Shown: positions 18,435 to 27,740 of the stretch, piece by piece
How positions within the stretch are numbered: the stretch's first letter is position 1
Layout of the letters: every line of letters starts with the position of its first letter
Notes under the pieces: generated by a model
Seen by the model: only the letters and a program-made list of their open reading frames with translations
The model's database searches: none
Told to the model about the DNA's origin: nothing
Position numbers and translations under genes: made by a program
NCBI RefSeq assembly: GCF_014698845.1
Contig: NZ_JACJTV010000018.1
Coordinates: forward strand, 47,888 to 111,887
DNA length: 64,000 nucleotides
Direction: 5' to 3'
Source of the DNA: Coleofasciculus sp. FACHB-1120
GTDB lineage: Bacteria > Cyanobacteriota > Cyanobacteriia > Cyanobacteriales > FACHB-T130

Positions 18435-19478
18435 GTGAATTTCCAAGATTTATTTGCCGCGGTTCCGATCCCTCACCCCTCAGTCTTATCATTAGCGATC
18501 GCTTCTCTTTTGGATTACATCATCGGTGATCCGTGGGGTTGGCCTCACCCAGTCCGAGTCATGGGCGGACTAATTTCTCGCTACAGCCAGATGACTTTCG
18601 GATTATTTAGTCATCCTCTTATGCTCCGATGGGCTGGAGTATTTTTGGGAATTGGACTGATAACTGGTAGCTACTGGATGGGGTGGCTAATCGTTCAAGC
18701 AGCGAACTGGGTGCATCCTTTTTTAGGAATTGTCATAGAAAGTATTTTACTCGCCAGTTGTTTCGCCGGTCGAAGTTTAAGAGCTGCCGCTGAAGATGTC
18801 TTGCAACCCCTCAATGAGAACGATCTTGTCAGAGCGCGTTCTAAGTTAAGCCAATATGTAGGGCGTGATACTGAAAATCTTCAAAAAACAGAAATTCTTC
18901 GGGCTGTTTTGGAAACTGTCACAGAAAATGCTACCGATGGAGTGATGGCACCCCTTTTTTATGCGATTATCGGGACATTTTTACCTATACTCGGAACGGT
19001 TCCTCTCGCCCTTGCCTACAAAGCCGCCAGTACCTTAGATTCAATGGTCGGTTATCGAGAAGCACCCTACACCGATTTGGGTTGGTTTAGTGCCAAATTA
19101 GAAGATATCTTGACTTGGTTGCCCTGCCGATTCACGGTGATTACTCTGGCTTTACTATCTAGAAAACCTGGGTATGTTTGGAGGATTTGTCAACGCGATG
19201 CGACGAAAGATCCTAGTCCCAACTCTGGCTGGAGTGAGTGCGCCTATGCGGCAATTTTGGGCGTTCAGGTGGGGGGAACAAATTGGTATCGTGGCGTTGC
19301 CAAACACAAAGCCTTACTGGGAGATGACCTCCAGCCGATTAATGCAGAATGCATTCAACGAGCCTTGCAGTTAACGCGATATAATTTTTTGATTTGGTTG
19401 GGGATAGCGATCGCCATCTTGCTGTTGTTGGAGTTTAGAAGCGGGCGATCGCTCGGAATCAACTGGATGACTTTTTAA
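18435..19478 (+). CDS. cobD: Adenosylcobinamide-phosphate synthase (cobalamin biosynthesis)
   Basis: CobD/CbiB joins adenosylcobyric acid to aminopropanol (phosphate), forming the nucleotide-loop linker of vitamin B12 at the inner membrane. The family pattern is clear: LDYIIGDPWGWPHPVRVMGGLIS near the N-terminus, then ETVTENATDGVMAPLFYAIIG and YKAASTLDSMVGYREAPYTDLGWFSAKLEDILTWLP. Five or so membrane helices are visible. About 347 residues from GTG 18435, close to the usual 310-330. An ATG at 18345 would overlap the Rrf2 gene by 56 bases and add a non-conserved tail, so I prefer GTG, without certainty. No cobalamin riboswitch was seen upstream. Confidence 0.92.
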   Translation: MNFQDLFAAVPIPHPSVLSLAIASLLDYIIGDPWGWPHPVRVMGGLISRYSQMTFGLFSHPLMLRWAGVFLGIGLITGSYWMGWLIVQAANWVHPFLGIVIESILLASCFAGRSLRAAAEDVLQPLNENDLVRARSKLSQYVGRDTENLQKTEILRAVLETVTENATDGVMAPLFYAIIGTFLPILGTVPLALAYKAASTLDSMVGYREAPYTDLGWFSAKLEDILTWLPCRFTVITLALLSRKPGYVWRICQRDATKDPSPNSGWSECAYAAILGVQVGGTNWYRGVAKHKALLGDDLQPINAECIQRALQLTRYNFLIWLGIAIAILLLLEFRSGRSLGINWMTF

Positions 19479-19723
19479 TCGCCCTATCAGGTGAACTCAA
19501 CAGGCGATGGCTATTGGCTAGGTGCAAGCATATCTTTGAATATAGAGCAACCAGTTGAAGGGTAATCAATCACTGATTCATCTGGGAAAGCGATCGCACT
19601 TTTGGCGCAGTGGGTCAAGTGAAATGCCAATGCGGGGATGCGACCCAAAAAACTAACCCCCGCTAAACCCCTGTAGCGATCGCCTAAGTCCGAGCTACGA
19701 AGTCATCATCTGCGACTAAAACG

Positions 19724-20347
19724 ATGGAAACTCTTGCATATCTTCATTTATCTGCCAACTACGAAAACCCTAACTCGGAACCTCACCCATTCAAACTGTT
19801 CCCAAAAATGAATCGGAACCCGCTTCCGAGTTCAGCTTGGATTCGGTTACTATCAGTTGCCCTTGCCTTATCCGTTATCGGTACAGCCGGTCAGGCATTG
19901 GCACTCCAGAGAGGGAATAGCGGTTCTCAAGTCGCCACGCTTCAGAGAAATCTGAAAATTGCAGGCTTCTATAACGGTCCGGTTACTGGATACTACGGTC
20001 AATTGACACGGGCATCCGTCAGCAATTTTCAGCGAGCGGTTGGGCTGAACGCTGATGGTATCGCTGGCTCTAGAACTCTAGCAGCGCTAGAAAATCGGGG
20101 TGGTGGTTATGATGAACCGATTACAGGGGGTGGTTTTGGCAGCAGCACCCTGCGACGTGGCAGTAGCGGTTCCTCCGTAACCAGGCTTCAAAATACGTTG
20201 AAAGCCTTGGGCTATTACAATGGGCCAATTACTGGATACTATGGTCGCTTGACCGAGACATCTGTCAGCAGATTTCAGCAAGCTAGAGGGCTATTCGCTG
20301 ACGGAATTGTTGGGCAAAGAACCAAAGCAGCGCTTGCTGCTGACTAA
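19724..20347 (+). CDS. Secreted protein with two peptidoglycan-binding domains
   Basis: A 207-residue protein. A cytoplasmic lead (METLAYLHLSANYENP) is followed by a hydrophobic signal segment (about 43-60: LLSVALALSVIGTAGQALA) and two PG_binding_1 domains (about 61-120 and 140-205). The two repeats share LRRGSSGSSVTRLQNTLK- and YYNGPITGYYGRLTETSVSRFQ-type sequence. Such modules anchor proteins to peptidoglycan, but no catalytic domain is attached here. The METLAYLHL lead is a form I recall from other cyanobacterial proteins of this kind, which supports the early start. It is closed by a very strong terminator. Confidence 0.9.
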   Translation: METLAYLHLSANYENPNSEPHPFKLFPKMNRNPLPSSAWIRLLSVALALSVIGTAGQALALQRGNSGSQVATLQRNLKIAGFYNGPVTGYYGQLTRASVSNFQRAVGLNADGIAGSRTLAALENRGGGYDEPITGGGFGSSTLRRGSSGSSVTRLQNTLKALGYYNGPITGYYGRLTETSVSRFQQARGLFADGIVGQRTKAALAAD

Positions 20348-20398
20348 TTGCTGCCTAATTTTATCCCTTGATGAGATTGAGCTATCTATTTAAATGAG

Positions 20399-20438
20399 AT
20401 AACTCTCTGTTCCTGCCAGGAACAGAGAGTTATTTTTG
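20399..20438 (+). terminator. Strong intrinsic terminator
   Basis: A perfect 16-bp stem (ATAACTCTCTGTTCCT and its complement) with a three-base loop, followed by TTTTG. It lies 50 bases after the peptidoglycan-binding gene and before pyrR. Confidence 0.85.
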
Positions 20439-20523
20439 TTGAAATGATGACGATGATGGTTAATCTGAGCTTGTACACTGAGGCTGTAATTTGCCCGCAG
20501 TTATCATCGGATTTTCCTAAACC

Positions 20524-21060
20524 ATGTCTCCCGAAGTTGTAGAAATTCTTTCCGCAGACGAAATCCGTCGAACCCTCAATCGTATTGCTTCCCAGGTGGT
20601 AGAGAAGTCACGAGACTTGTCTGAGTTAGTGCTAGTAGGGGTTTATACCAGAGGCGCTGTATTAGCCAATCTGTTGGCTCGTCAGATAGAAGCGCTCGAA
20701 CAAGTGCAAGTGCCCGTAGGGGCGCTGGATATCACCTTCTATCGGGATGATTTAGATCAAATTGGCATTCGTACACCCGCCAAAACTGACATCCCCTTCG
20801 ATCTCTCTGGCAAGACGGTAGTGTTGGTGGATGATGTCATTTATCGAGGGCGTACTGCTCGTGCTGCCCTGAATGCGGTGAATGATTATGGTAGACCGGC
20901 AGCAATTTGGTTAGCGGTTCTGGTGGATAGGGGGCAGCGGGAGTTACCCATTCACCCGGATTTCACTGGCAAGAAGTTGCCAACGTCCAAAGAAGAACAG
21001 GTGAAGGTTTACGTACAAGAGATAGATGGACGAGATGCTGTGGAATTATTAAAGGTTTAA
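20524..21060 (+). CDS. pyrR: PyrR bifunctional regulator / uracil phosphoribosyltransferase
   Basis: A 178-residue PRTase-fold protein. The PRPP-binding signature [19 protein letters not shown] spans about residues 100-118. The N-terminal [27 protein letters not shown] and [11 protein letters not shown] are typical of PyrR. In firmicutes it binds pyr mRNA to attenuate transcription and has weak uracil phosphoribosyltransferase activity. In cyanobacteria, where no pyr operon follows, the role is probably uracil salvage. No pyr genes are adjacent here. ATG start directly follows CCTAAACC, with no clear ribosome site. Confidence 0.94.
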   Translation: MSPEVVEILSADEIRRTLNRIASQVVEKSRDLSELVLVGVYTRGAVLANLLARQIEALEQVQVPVGALDITFYRDDLDQIGIRTPAKTDIPFDLSGKTVVLVDDVIYRGRTARAALNAVNDYGRPAAIWLAVLVDRGQRELPIHPDFTGKKLPTSKEEQVKVYVQEIDGRDAVELLKV

Positions 21061-21148
21061 GCGATCTGTCTTCGGTTTCCTTGTTGTGTTGGTGGGAAAA
21101 TCGAGATTGTTAATAAACCAGTCTAGACAGATTTGTCAGGCACTGTCT

Positions 21149-22222
21149 ATGCAGAATGTTGGAGATAGGAGATTGATTAATAACCCGGCTCTTACCAAAG
21201 AAACCCAGTCCCGAAAGGCAGATCATCTAAAGATTTGTCTCGATGAAGATGTACAATTTCGCTCCACGACGAATGGGTTGGAAGGCTACCGCTTTACCCA
21301 CTGTTGTTTGCCGGAGTTGGATCAAAGTGAAGTTGATATCTCAACAACCTTTTTAGGAAAACAGCTCGGTGCGCCTTTGCTCATTTCTTCGATGACGGGG
21401 GGAACGGAACTGGCGAGGATGATTAATTATCGTCTAGCTGCTGCGGCGCAACGCTATAAACTGGCGATGGGCGTGGGTTCGCAACGGGTGGCGGTGGAGA
21501 ATCCGCAGGTTGCTTCAACTTTTGCTGTGCGATCGCTGGCTCCCGATATTCTCCTATTTGCTAACCTGGGCGCGGTGCAACTTAACTATACCTATGGCAT
21601 TGATGAATGTCTGCGCTCAATTGACTTGCTAGAGGCAGATGCTTTGATTTTGCATCTCAATGCCTTGCAAGAGTGCATTCAACCCAGAGGTGACACTAAC
21701 TTCCGAGGACTGCTTGACAAAATAAAAAATCTATGTAATAAGTTACCAGTACCTGTGATTGTCAAAGAGGTGGGAAATGGCATCTCAGCGGCGATCGCGC
21801 AGAAGTTGATTGATGCGGGTGTGAGCGCCATTGACGTTGCCGGTGCCGGTGGGACATCATGGGCAAAGGTGGAGAGTGAACGGGCTGAAAATGCCCAGCA
21901 GCGCCGGTTAGGACTAACATTTGCTGATTGGGGTTTGCCCACAGCAGAATGCATTACCAGTATTCGAGCCATTGCCCCAAATATTCCCTTGATTGCCTCC
22001 GGGGGATTACGCAACGGTCTGGAAGTGGCAAAAGCGATCGCGCTAGGAGCCGATCTGGCGGGTCTGGCGTGGCCTTTTCTCCAGGCAACCGTAGAATCGG
22101 AAGACGCCCTTGATGCTTTGGTTGAAGTGTTAGTCGCTGAAATCACCACTGTATTATTCTGCACCGGCAATCCCACCTTGTCTGCACTGAAACAGTCTGG
22201 CGCGTTGCAACCATTACGATAA
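21149..22222 (+). CDS. fni: Type 2 isopentenyl-diphosphate delta-isomerase
   Basis: FMN- and NADPH-dependent enzyme interconverting IPP and DMAPP, feeding carotenoid, chlorophyll-tail and quinone synthesis. The N-terminal [30 protein letters not shown] is a family hallmark. [17 protein letters not shown] and [13 protein letters not shown] are FMN-site motifs. [20 protein letters not shown] and [13 protein letters not shown] follow, then [27 protein letters not shown]. About 357 residues from ATG 21149. A GTG at 21086 would add 21 residues without conservation. It follows pyrR closely (88 bases) on the same strand, probably by chance. The identification is firm. Confidence 0.95.
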   Translation: MQNVGDRRLINNPALTKETQSRKADHLKICLDEDVQFRSTTNGLEGYRFTHCCLPELDQSEVDISTTFLGKQLGAPLLISSMTGGTELARMINYRLAAAAQRYKLAMGVGSQRVAVENPQVASTFAVRSLAPDILLFANLGAVQLNYTYGIDECLRSIDLLEADALILHLNALQECIQPRGDTNFRGLLDKIKNLCNKLPVPVIVKEVGNGISAAIAQKLIDAGVSAIDVAGAGGTSWAKVESERAENAQQRRLGLTFADWGLPTAECITSIRAIAPNIPLIASGGLRNGLEVAKAIALGADLAGLAWPFLQATVESEDALDALVEVLVAEITTVLFCTGNPTLSALKQSGALQPLR

Positions 22223-22310
22223 CTGTGTTGGCAATGGGAAAGCGATTAGTGAATTCAAAACTCAAAACTTTTACCCATTCCCAATTCCCCATTACCCTAA
22301 CCCCAGCCTA

Positions 22311-24125
22311 ATGCGTAGTTTCCTAAAACAAACCTTTGCTAGCTTACTTGGAAGCCTATTCGGACTCATCCTATTTTTTGGTTTGGGAACGAGCGGGCTA
22401 ATCTTGTTGTTGATTGCGGTGGCATCGAAAGATACAGGACCGGAAGTTGAGGATAAATCGGTACTGGTGATCGATCAATCCTTGACGATTACGGATAGCG
22501 ATCCGATATCCAGCACCAGCCAAGCAATCAGTGAAGCTTTATCGGGTGAGGAGAATAAAACCGTGCGGCTGCGAACGGTTTTAGATGCGATCGCTCAGGC
22601 AACTAAGGATAAGCGGATTGTAGGCGTATATTTAGATGGCAGTGGTTCCTCTAGTTCTAGCACCGGGTTTGCGACACTCAAAGAAGTCCGTTCGGCGCTG
22701 GAAAAATTCCGCAAGTCCGGGAAAAAGATTGTTGCCTACAACATGGATTTGGGGAAACGGGAATATTATTTAAGCTCAGTGGCAGACACCATTGTGATGA
22801 ACCCGTTGGGAACAATCGAAATGAACGGTCTGCGTTCTGAGTCGATATTTCTGACAGGAGCCTTGCAAAAGTACGGAGTTGGGGTTCAGGTGATCCGGGT
22901 CGGGAAATTTAAGGCAGCGGTGGAACCCTATGTACTCACTAAACTGAGTCCGGAGAACCGACAACAAACTCAGAATTTGTTGGGTGATTTGTGGGGAGAC
23001 TTTCTGACAACGGTGAGCCAGGGTCGAAAATTAAACCCAAAACAGCTACAAGCGATCGCAGACACTCAAGGAATATTAACCGCACCGGATGCGAAAAAAC
23101 GTGGCTTTGTGGATCAAGTAGCGTATCTAGATCAGGTGGTGGCAGACCTGAAAAAGCTGACTGGCAGGACAGAAGAAGATAAATCATTTCGTCAAATTAA
23201 CCTCGCCACTTACGCCAGAGCGACTCAAAGCGAGGGTACAAATCGCACTTCTGACAATAAAATTGCCCTACTTTACGCTGAAGGCGAAATCGTGGACGGT
23301 GAAGGCACCTCTCGGCAAGTCGGAGGCGATCGCTTTGCCAGACAGCTGCGACGGCTGCGGCTTGATAAAGATGTGAAGGCAGTCGTGCTACGGGTAAATA
23401 GTCCCGGCGGTAGCGCCTCGGCATCCGAGGTGATTCAGCGAGAGGTGCGGCTGACTCGTCAGGTGAAGCCAATCATCGTTTCTATGGGCGATGTAGCAGC
23501 ATCCGGTGGCTACTGGATTTCCACCTATGCTAACCAGATTTACGCCGAACCAAATACCATCACTGGCTCGATTGGTGTCTTTGGGATGCTGCTCAATTTC
23601 CAAAAGCTGGCGAATAATAATGGCATCACCTGGGATGTCGTCAAAACTTCCAAACTTGCTGACAGCACCACGGTTTCTCGTCCCAAAACGCCTCAAGAGT
23701 TGGCGATTCATCAGCAATTTGTCAACCAGATTTACGGTCAGTTCCTCAACAAAGTAGCGGATTCTCGAAAACTCTCAAAGCAGAAAGTCGCTGAGATTGC
23801 CCAAGGGCGAGTGTGGTCGGGTCAAGATGCCAAGCAACTGGGACTGGTTGATCGGATTGGCGGCATTGATGATGCCATCCAATCTGCTGCTGTTACTGCT
23901 AAACTAGGCGAAAATTGGGAGCTGGAAGAGTATCCTAAGGTTCGCAGCCTGGAACAACGTATTTTGAAACAGTTTGCGGGTGGCGAAAATGCCCAAATCA
24001 AGGAACCATCCGACCTCCTGAGTGCAGAACTCCTCAAGTTACAAGAGGAATTGATGGCTCTCAAAATAATGAACGATCCCAGAGGTATTTACGCCCGTTT
24101 GCCCTATAATTTGCGAATTGATTAG
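22311..24125 (+). CDS. sppA: Signal peptide peptidase SppA, long (67 kDa) type
   Basis: A 604-residue membrane-bound serine peptidase that degrades cleaved signal peptides; plant and cyanobacterial homologues act in light acclimation. One N-terminal transmembrane helix lies at about 10-38. The protein has two tandem S49 halves. The N-terminal half contains the region where E. coli SppA has its catalytic lysine. The C-terminal half has the nucleophile motif GDVAASGGYWIS. RVNSPGGSASASEVIQREV is the family signature. Length agrees with tandem-domain SppA (about 600) rather than the short form. ATG start follows a repeat-like tail of CCCCATTACCCTAACCCC. Assignment is firm. Confidence 0.95.
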   Translation: MRSFLKQTFASLLGSLFGLILFFGLGTSGLILLLIAVASKDTGPEVEDKSVLVIDQSLTITDSDPISSTSQAISEALSGEENKTVRLRTVLDAIAQATKDKRIVGVYLDGSGSSSSSTGFATLKEVRSALEKFRKSGKKIVAYNMDLGKREYYLSSVADTIVMNPLGTIEMNGLRSESIFLTGALQKYGVGVQVIRVGKFKAAVEPYVLTKLSPENRQQTQNLLGDLWGDFLTTVSQGRKLNPKQLQAIADTQGILTAPDAKKRGFVDQVAYLDQVVADLKKLTGRTEEDKSFRQINLATYARATQSEGTNRTSDNKIALLYAEGEIVDGEGTSRQVGGDRFARQLRRLRLDKDVKAVVLRVNSPGGSASASEVIQREVRLTRQVKPIIVSMGDVAASGGYWISTYANQIYAEPNTITGSIGVFGMLLNFQKLANNNGITWDVVKTSKLADSTTVSRPKTPQELAIHQQFVNQIYGQFLNKVADSRKLSKQKVAEIAQGRVWSGQDAKQLGLVDRIGGIDDAIQSAAVTAKLGENWELEEYPKVRSLEQRILKQFAGGENAQIKEPSDLLSAELLKLQEELMALKIMNDPRGIYARLPYNLRID

Positions 24126-24235
24126 TGCAACGTCCGGAATAGGCAGTTGAAAATGTGGAATATACGGTAACAGTCTGCCAATAGGTAGAGTAGACTGAAC
24201 GGAACAGCCCACCCAATTATTAAAAGCATCTATCT

Positions 24236-24478
24236 ATGGATAGAAAATCTAACCGCTTTGTCCTGCTGATGGTTTCTTGTAGTGCTGCTGGTATCCTTGT
24301 GGGAGGCGTCTCCAACTGGATAGATAGTAATCAGTGTCTGCAAGCAAAAGTGCCGACCAGTGAATGCTTGATGCAAGACCCCACGAGCCGAACGATTCAA
24401 GGAATGTCTATGGGTTTGATAGCTGGAGCAGGAGCAGCGCTGGGTGCTACTTTGCAGCTAAAGCGGGAAGAAGATTAA
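24236..24478 (+). CDS. Small hypothetical membrane protein
   Basis: An 80-residue protein of unknown function. Two glycine/alanine-rich hydrophobic segments (about 8-28 and 55-75) flank a short loop with two cysteines (C34 and C44), which could form a disulfide if the loop is outside the cytoplasm. It ends in a charged KREED tail. ATG follows TCTATCT with no strong ribosome site. Its codon use resembles neighbours, so I regard it as a real gene, but I recognise no family. Confidence 0.65.
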   Translation: MDRKSNRFVLLMVSCSAAGILVGGVSNWIDSNQCLQAKVPTSECLMQDPTSRTIQGMSMGLIAGAGAALGATLQLKREED

Positions 24479-24559
24479 GAAGTTTGCTGTTGGTAATGAA
24501 AGTATCGCTAATTGATAAGATATCTCCAACACTTAGCCATACTTTCATTCAGATATAGA

Positions 24560-24649
24560 ACTTACGCAGAGATCCCCCTTGCATCCCCCTTTAAAAGGGG
24601 GATTTTTCCATTTTCCGCTTCTCTCCAATTTATCTTTCAGTGCGTAAGT
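24560..24649. mobile_element. MITE-like element with ACTTACGCA terminal inverted repeats
   Basis: Exact 9-bp terminal inverted repeats (ACTTACGCA at 24560-24568, TGCGTAAGT at 24641-24649) bound a 90-base element. It contains a CCCCCTTTAAAAGGGGG hairpin and no coding capacity. The organisation is that of a miniature inverted-repeat element moved by a transposase encoded elsewhere. The flanking TA dinucleotides are not clear, so the target duplication is unproven. Confidence 0.6.
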
Positions 24650-24658
24650 CTTGGCATA

Positions 24659-25348
24659 TTAAAATCGATAATGGCGATCGCTTACCCAGAAGCTAATCGG
24701 GACTGCACGACCTTGGGCATCCACTTTCGCTTCCACGACAATCGATTGCCGTTGTCTGCCCCCTTGGGCTTGATGAATATCCTGGTTAATTTCATCCCGC
24801 CGCGCTTCTGGCATATAGTAGCTTTCTAAACCGTAGTCGATGGAGTTACCGCTAGATTTGCCCTTTAAAGCTATCTGATTGGCAGGTAAAGATTTAGGCA
24901 TTTTGCTGCTTACCCGCACAGGTTTCCACGCTTGAGGAGAATTGGCTTTAGCAGCATCAGGTGCTTCTAAAATCACATAGAAGCGAATTCCTGTAGGTAA
25001 AGAATTTAATGGCGGTACAGACGAGGGCAAATCCGTTGCTTTTGCTTCGAGGTGTTGTTTCACTAACGCTTTCCACCCCGGAAGCGATCGCAAATTCTCT
25101 TGACGCGAGATGTTATAGCTTAGCGTCTGCGAATAGCCACGCAAGAAATCGTAAGGGTCTACGGGAACCGTCTTGAGGACGACCGTTTTCCCGGTGAGGG
25201 TGGTATAAAATGGCCCAGCAGGTGCGGCAAGAACAATCGCTGTTTGGAACAGAAGAGGCACCCAGAGTCTCCAAGCAGGCATTCGCTTTGGAAGTTGCTG
25301 CTCTACGAGAGTCGGAGTGATTGAAGATGATTGAGAAGTGTGGCGCAT
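24659..25348 (-). CDS. GDYXXLXY-type protein
   Basis: A 229-residue protein of the GDYXXLXY family. An N-terminal hydrophobic helix (about 25-45) is followed by the family motif in the variant form VPVDPYDFLRGYSQTLSYNIS. A later beta-rich region ends in FWVSDRHYRF. Function unknown; the family is usually encoded beside DUF2157 membrane proteins, as here. ATG 25348 is preceded by GAGAGGA six bases upstream. A GTG at 25363 would abut the stop of the DUF2157 gene and is less likely. It forms the second gene of a two-gene unit. Confidence 0.85.
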   Translation of the reverse strand: MRHTSQSSSITPTLVEQQLPKRMPAWRLWVPLLFQTAIVLAAPAGPFYTTLTGKTVVLKTVPVDPYDFLRGYSQTLSYNISRQENLRSLPGWKALVKQHLEAKATDLPSSVPPLNSLPTGIRFYVILEAPDAAKANSPQAWKPVRVSSKMPKSLPANQIALKGKSSGNSIDYGLESYYMPEARRDEINQDIHQAQGGRQRQSIVVEAKVDAQGRAVPISFWVSDRHYRF

Positions 25349-25363
25349 TAAAAATCCTCTCAC

Positions 25364-26851
25364 TCAATTTTTAATTTCTAACGTACGGACATAGCGCTCG
25401 AACCAAAGCCCAATCGCGATCGCTGTGACACCGCAGAGAATAAACAGCAGGGATTTGAAGACTAATCCCGTCGCAGACAGCACAAACCAAGTCAGAATTC
25501 GCAGAATTAAGAGCATCATGCCCCCCCAGAAGGCGCTGCGTTCTGCTTGTGTTAGCCCTTGGCGCATCAATCCCGCGGCTAACAAGAACAACAGCACATT
25601 GCCAATAAAAGTGGCAAGCAAGGGAATTGGCTGGACGGTGAGATGCCAAATAGGTATCCCCGCCATAAAGCAGATAAAGACACCGATGGCAATTGTGGTC
25701 AGAATTTCCTCCCGACGAGTGCGAGGGCTTCTACTAAGCCACATCAGACGCAACCACGCAAAGATTGCCAAACCACTCAAAATCACGACATCCACCAAGG
25801 GAAACCAGGTAACTCTCGCAGATTTCTCCGCAGAAGACATTTGGGATAAAACACCCCAGAACCAAAGTGAGGATGACAGATAAAGTACGACGCTTAGGAA
25901 TATCAGCGCCAAACGACGGGCGAGGGGTCTAAAGGAACCTCCCCAGCTTCCCCCTTGCCAAGAGGCGGGGAAGATTTGGTTTGGCTTAGGAACCCGGTTG
26001 AAGTCACTGTAGACCCACAGCGAGTCATCATAGGCCCACAAAAGCGCGGGGGGCAGTGCCAAGGCGATCGCTAAGACTAAACCCGTAGACTTCAGGGAAA
26101 ATAGATTGAAAAGTCCTAAGCTGAGCGGTCGGAGGTTGGCTTCTAAGGAAGAAATAACTGCGATCGCTGCCAGTCCAAAAATAACGCGAGAACGACACCA
26201 GTATGCCAGCGGCACAAACATCAAGCTTGCCAACAGCGGCATATGTTGTCCCATCTGGGATGACCAGGAAAACTCTTCATAATAGTAGGAATTTGACCAG
26301 CTTGCCCCTTCCCAGTTCCACCAAAAACTCCAATAACCCAATCCGATAATGATGATTGCCAGCACGCTTAAGGAAGTCAAACGCAGGCTGTAAGCCATTG
26401 CTAGCACACCGACTCCCCACGCTAGCAATAACTCATAGACGGGACCGCTGATGTGAAACATCTGACCCATCAGCCCCATATTTGCCCCTAATATGATTGC
26501 TCCTAAGAGCAAGAATCCATGACCGAGACGTTGTTGCGCCCCATTCGGACGCCGCCACAGGTAAAAACCAGCAATATTGACGCCGATAAACAAACTCAGT
26601 AGCAGCGTCACCTTGCCATTTCGCGGCAACTCCTGCCAGTTCGCTGCCACAAAACTAATCGTCCCTAACCCGATGAGGATACTCCCCAACCCTAACAAGA
26701 TCATCACAAAGCGATCGCGGGCAGCAGTCTCCAGGCTATTAAATTGATAACGCTCTGATAACTGTTCGTATAGTTGAGCATCAATCAGCCCCTCAGTTCG
26801 CCAAAGATTTGCTTCCTGACGTAACTGACGGCGAAATTTATCTGAAACCAT
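25364..26851 (-). CDS. DUF2157 multi-pass membrane protein
   Basis: A 495-residue integral membrane protein. The cytoplasmic N-terminal segment (KFRRQLRQEANLWRTEGLIDAQLYEQLSERY) is the DUF2157 signature. About twelve to fourteen hydrophobic helices then run to the C-terminus, with an internal soluble loop around residues 270-310. Molecular role unknown. It is the first gene of a pair with the GDYXXLXY gene, whose start lies 15 bases beyond this stop. ATG 26851 has GAGGG just upstream; a TTG nine bases earlier is in frame. It begins divergently from a small remnant on the plus strand. Confidence 0.87.
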   Translation of the reverse strand: MVSDKFRRQLRQEANLWRTEGLIDAQLYEQLSERYQFNSLETAARDRFVMILLGLGSILIGLGTISFVAANWQELPRNGKVTLLLSLFIGVNIAGFYLWRRPNGAQQRLGHGFLLLGAIILGANMGLMGQMFHISGPVYELLLAWGVGVLAMAYSLRLTSLSVLAIIIIGLGYWSFWWNWEGASWSNSYYYEEFSWSSQMGQHMPLLASLMFVPLAYWCRSRVIFGLAAIAVISSLEANLRPLSLGLFNLFSLKSTGLVLAIALALPPALLWAYDDSLWVYSDFNRVPKPNQIFPASWQGGSWGGSFRPLARRLALIFLSVVLYLSSSLWFWGVLSQMSSAEKSARVTWFPLVDVVILSGLAIFAWLRLMWLSRSPRTRREEILTTIAIGVFICFMAGIPIWHLTVQPIPLLATFIGNVLLFLLAAGLMRQGLTQAERSAFWGGMMLLILRILTWFVLSATGLVFKSLLFILCGVTAIAIGLWFERYVRTLEIKN

Positions 26852-26965
26852 AACCCTCAATTACAATCTGCTCTGTAATCTGACTTTCGTGACTATAAAC
26901 TTAGTTTTAACGCCCTCACATCATTCAATTCAAGGGGATATGACAGTTAAATTCACTATCTACAG

Positions 26966-27064
26966 ATGGAAAAACCTTCTACTTTACTGCTTAAACTCAG
27001 TCGGCGTCTATTCGATGACTTAGGCGAACAAGCAAAGTTTCTGGAAGCCTTAATTCATCCTTAA
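26966..27064 (+). pseudogene. 32-codon open fragment, probable gene remnant
   Basis: ATG 26966 opens a short frame reading MEKPSTLLLKLSRRLFDDLG and ending EALIHP-stop at 27064. Its composition is protein-like, in contrast to the surrounding AT-rich gap. It resembles what I remember of the N-terminus of cyanobacterial RsmB/NOP-type RNA methyltransferases, but that is a weak recollection. No continuation was found in any frame before the PPC gene, so it may be the stump of a deleted gene. Confidence 0.4.
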
Positions 27065-27186
27065 CCTTTTCCTCCTTACCTTCTTTGATGTCAAGAAAAA
27101 CCAGGGAATTTGTCCTTAACTATCCTTGCGCCGACCACTTAGCAACTTACTTTTGTAGACTGCTGACCTCTTTTACTTTAAATAAT

Positions 27187-27612
27187 TTAAGTTTGAATAG
27201 CATTTGGTTGATAATTTGTGCTTGGAAAAATCTCCAATTCTTTACAGCCTGTTTGCTCATCCATTGTTCTTAAAAAAGTGAGTTCTTCGCTAGCTCCGAT
27301 GACAATTTCAGCAGTTGTATAGATAATACAACCTTCCATTAGATGCCCGCCGATGGTTCTTCCTTCTTTATTCGCAATGGCGATATGCAGGTGAATGCCA
27401 GCCGCTTCCAAAGTGCCATTGAGAGAAAGAATTTCAAAATTGTCGTTAAAAGCTGTACTATACCTGTGATTTGCAAAGCGAAGAGTCGCTTTTTTTAAGC
27501 TACCAATTCCGGTTAAAATAAAGCCCGCTTGAATATTTTGCTTAATTGCAAAATCTTGTAAGCTTTTTTTTAAATCTTGATCTGGCTTTAGACGAATAGC
27601 AAATACTTTCAT
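27187..27612 (-). CDS. PPC/DUF296 domain protein
   Basis: A 141-residue single-domain protein of the PPC (plant and prokaryote conserved, DUF296) family. MKVFAIRLKPDQDLKKSLQDFA, GFILTGIGSLKKATLRFAN and the HLHIAIANKEGRTIGGHLMEGCIIYTTAEIVI histidine/glycine core are diagnostic. In plants the domain is joined to AT-hooks; bacterial stand-alone forms are trimeric and of unknown role, with a conserved histidine cluster suggesting metal binding. ATG start. It lies divergently from the dynamin gene, and a coding-like fragment lies just upstream of it on its own strand. Confidence 0.88.
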   Translation of the reverse strand: MKVFAIRLKPDQDLKKSLQDFAIKQNIQAGFILTGIGSLKKATLRFANHRYSTAFNDNFEILSLNGTLEAAGIHLHIAIANKEGRTIGGHLMEGCIIYTTAEIVIGASEELTFLRTMDEQTGCKELEIFPSTNYQPNAIQT

Positions 27613-27621
27613 TAATTAAAA

Positions 27622-27740
27622 ACTGGTAAATATACTGGGATTATGGGGATAATTACTAATTGTATCGGTAATTCCACCATACCCGTGATGAATTGCCATT
27701 CCTAAAATATGCGTAAAGGCTTCTACTTTATATTGATAGG
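27622..27740 (-). pseudogene. Coding-like C-terminal fragment upstream of PPC gene
   Basis: Read on the minus strand this stretch gives about 40 codons containing AFTHILGMAIHHGYGGITDT, ending in a TAA at 27622-27624. The frame runs back only to a stop inside the dynamin gene and has no start. It looks like the 3' end of a lost gene, but chance is possible. I do not recognise the family. Confidence 0.3.
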
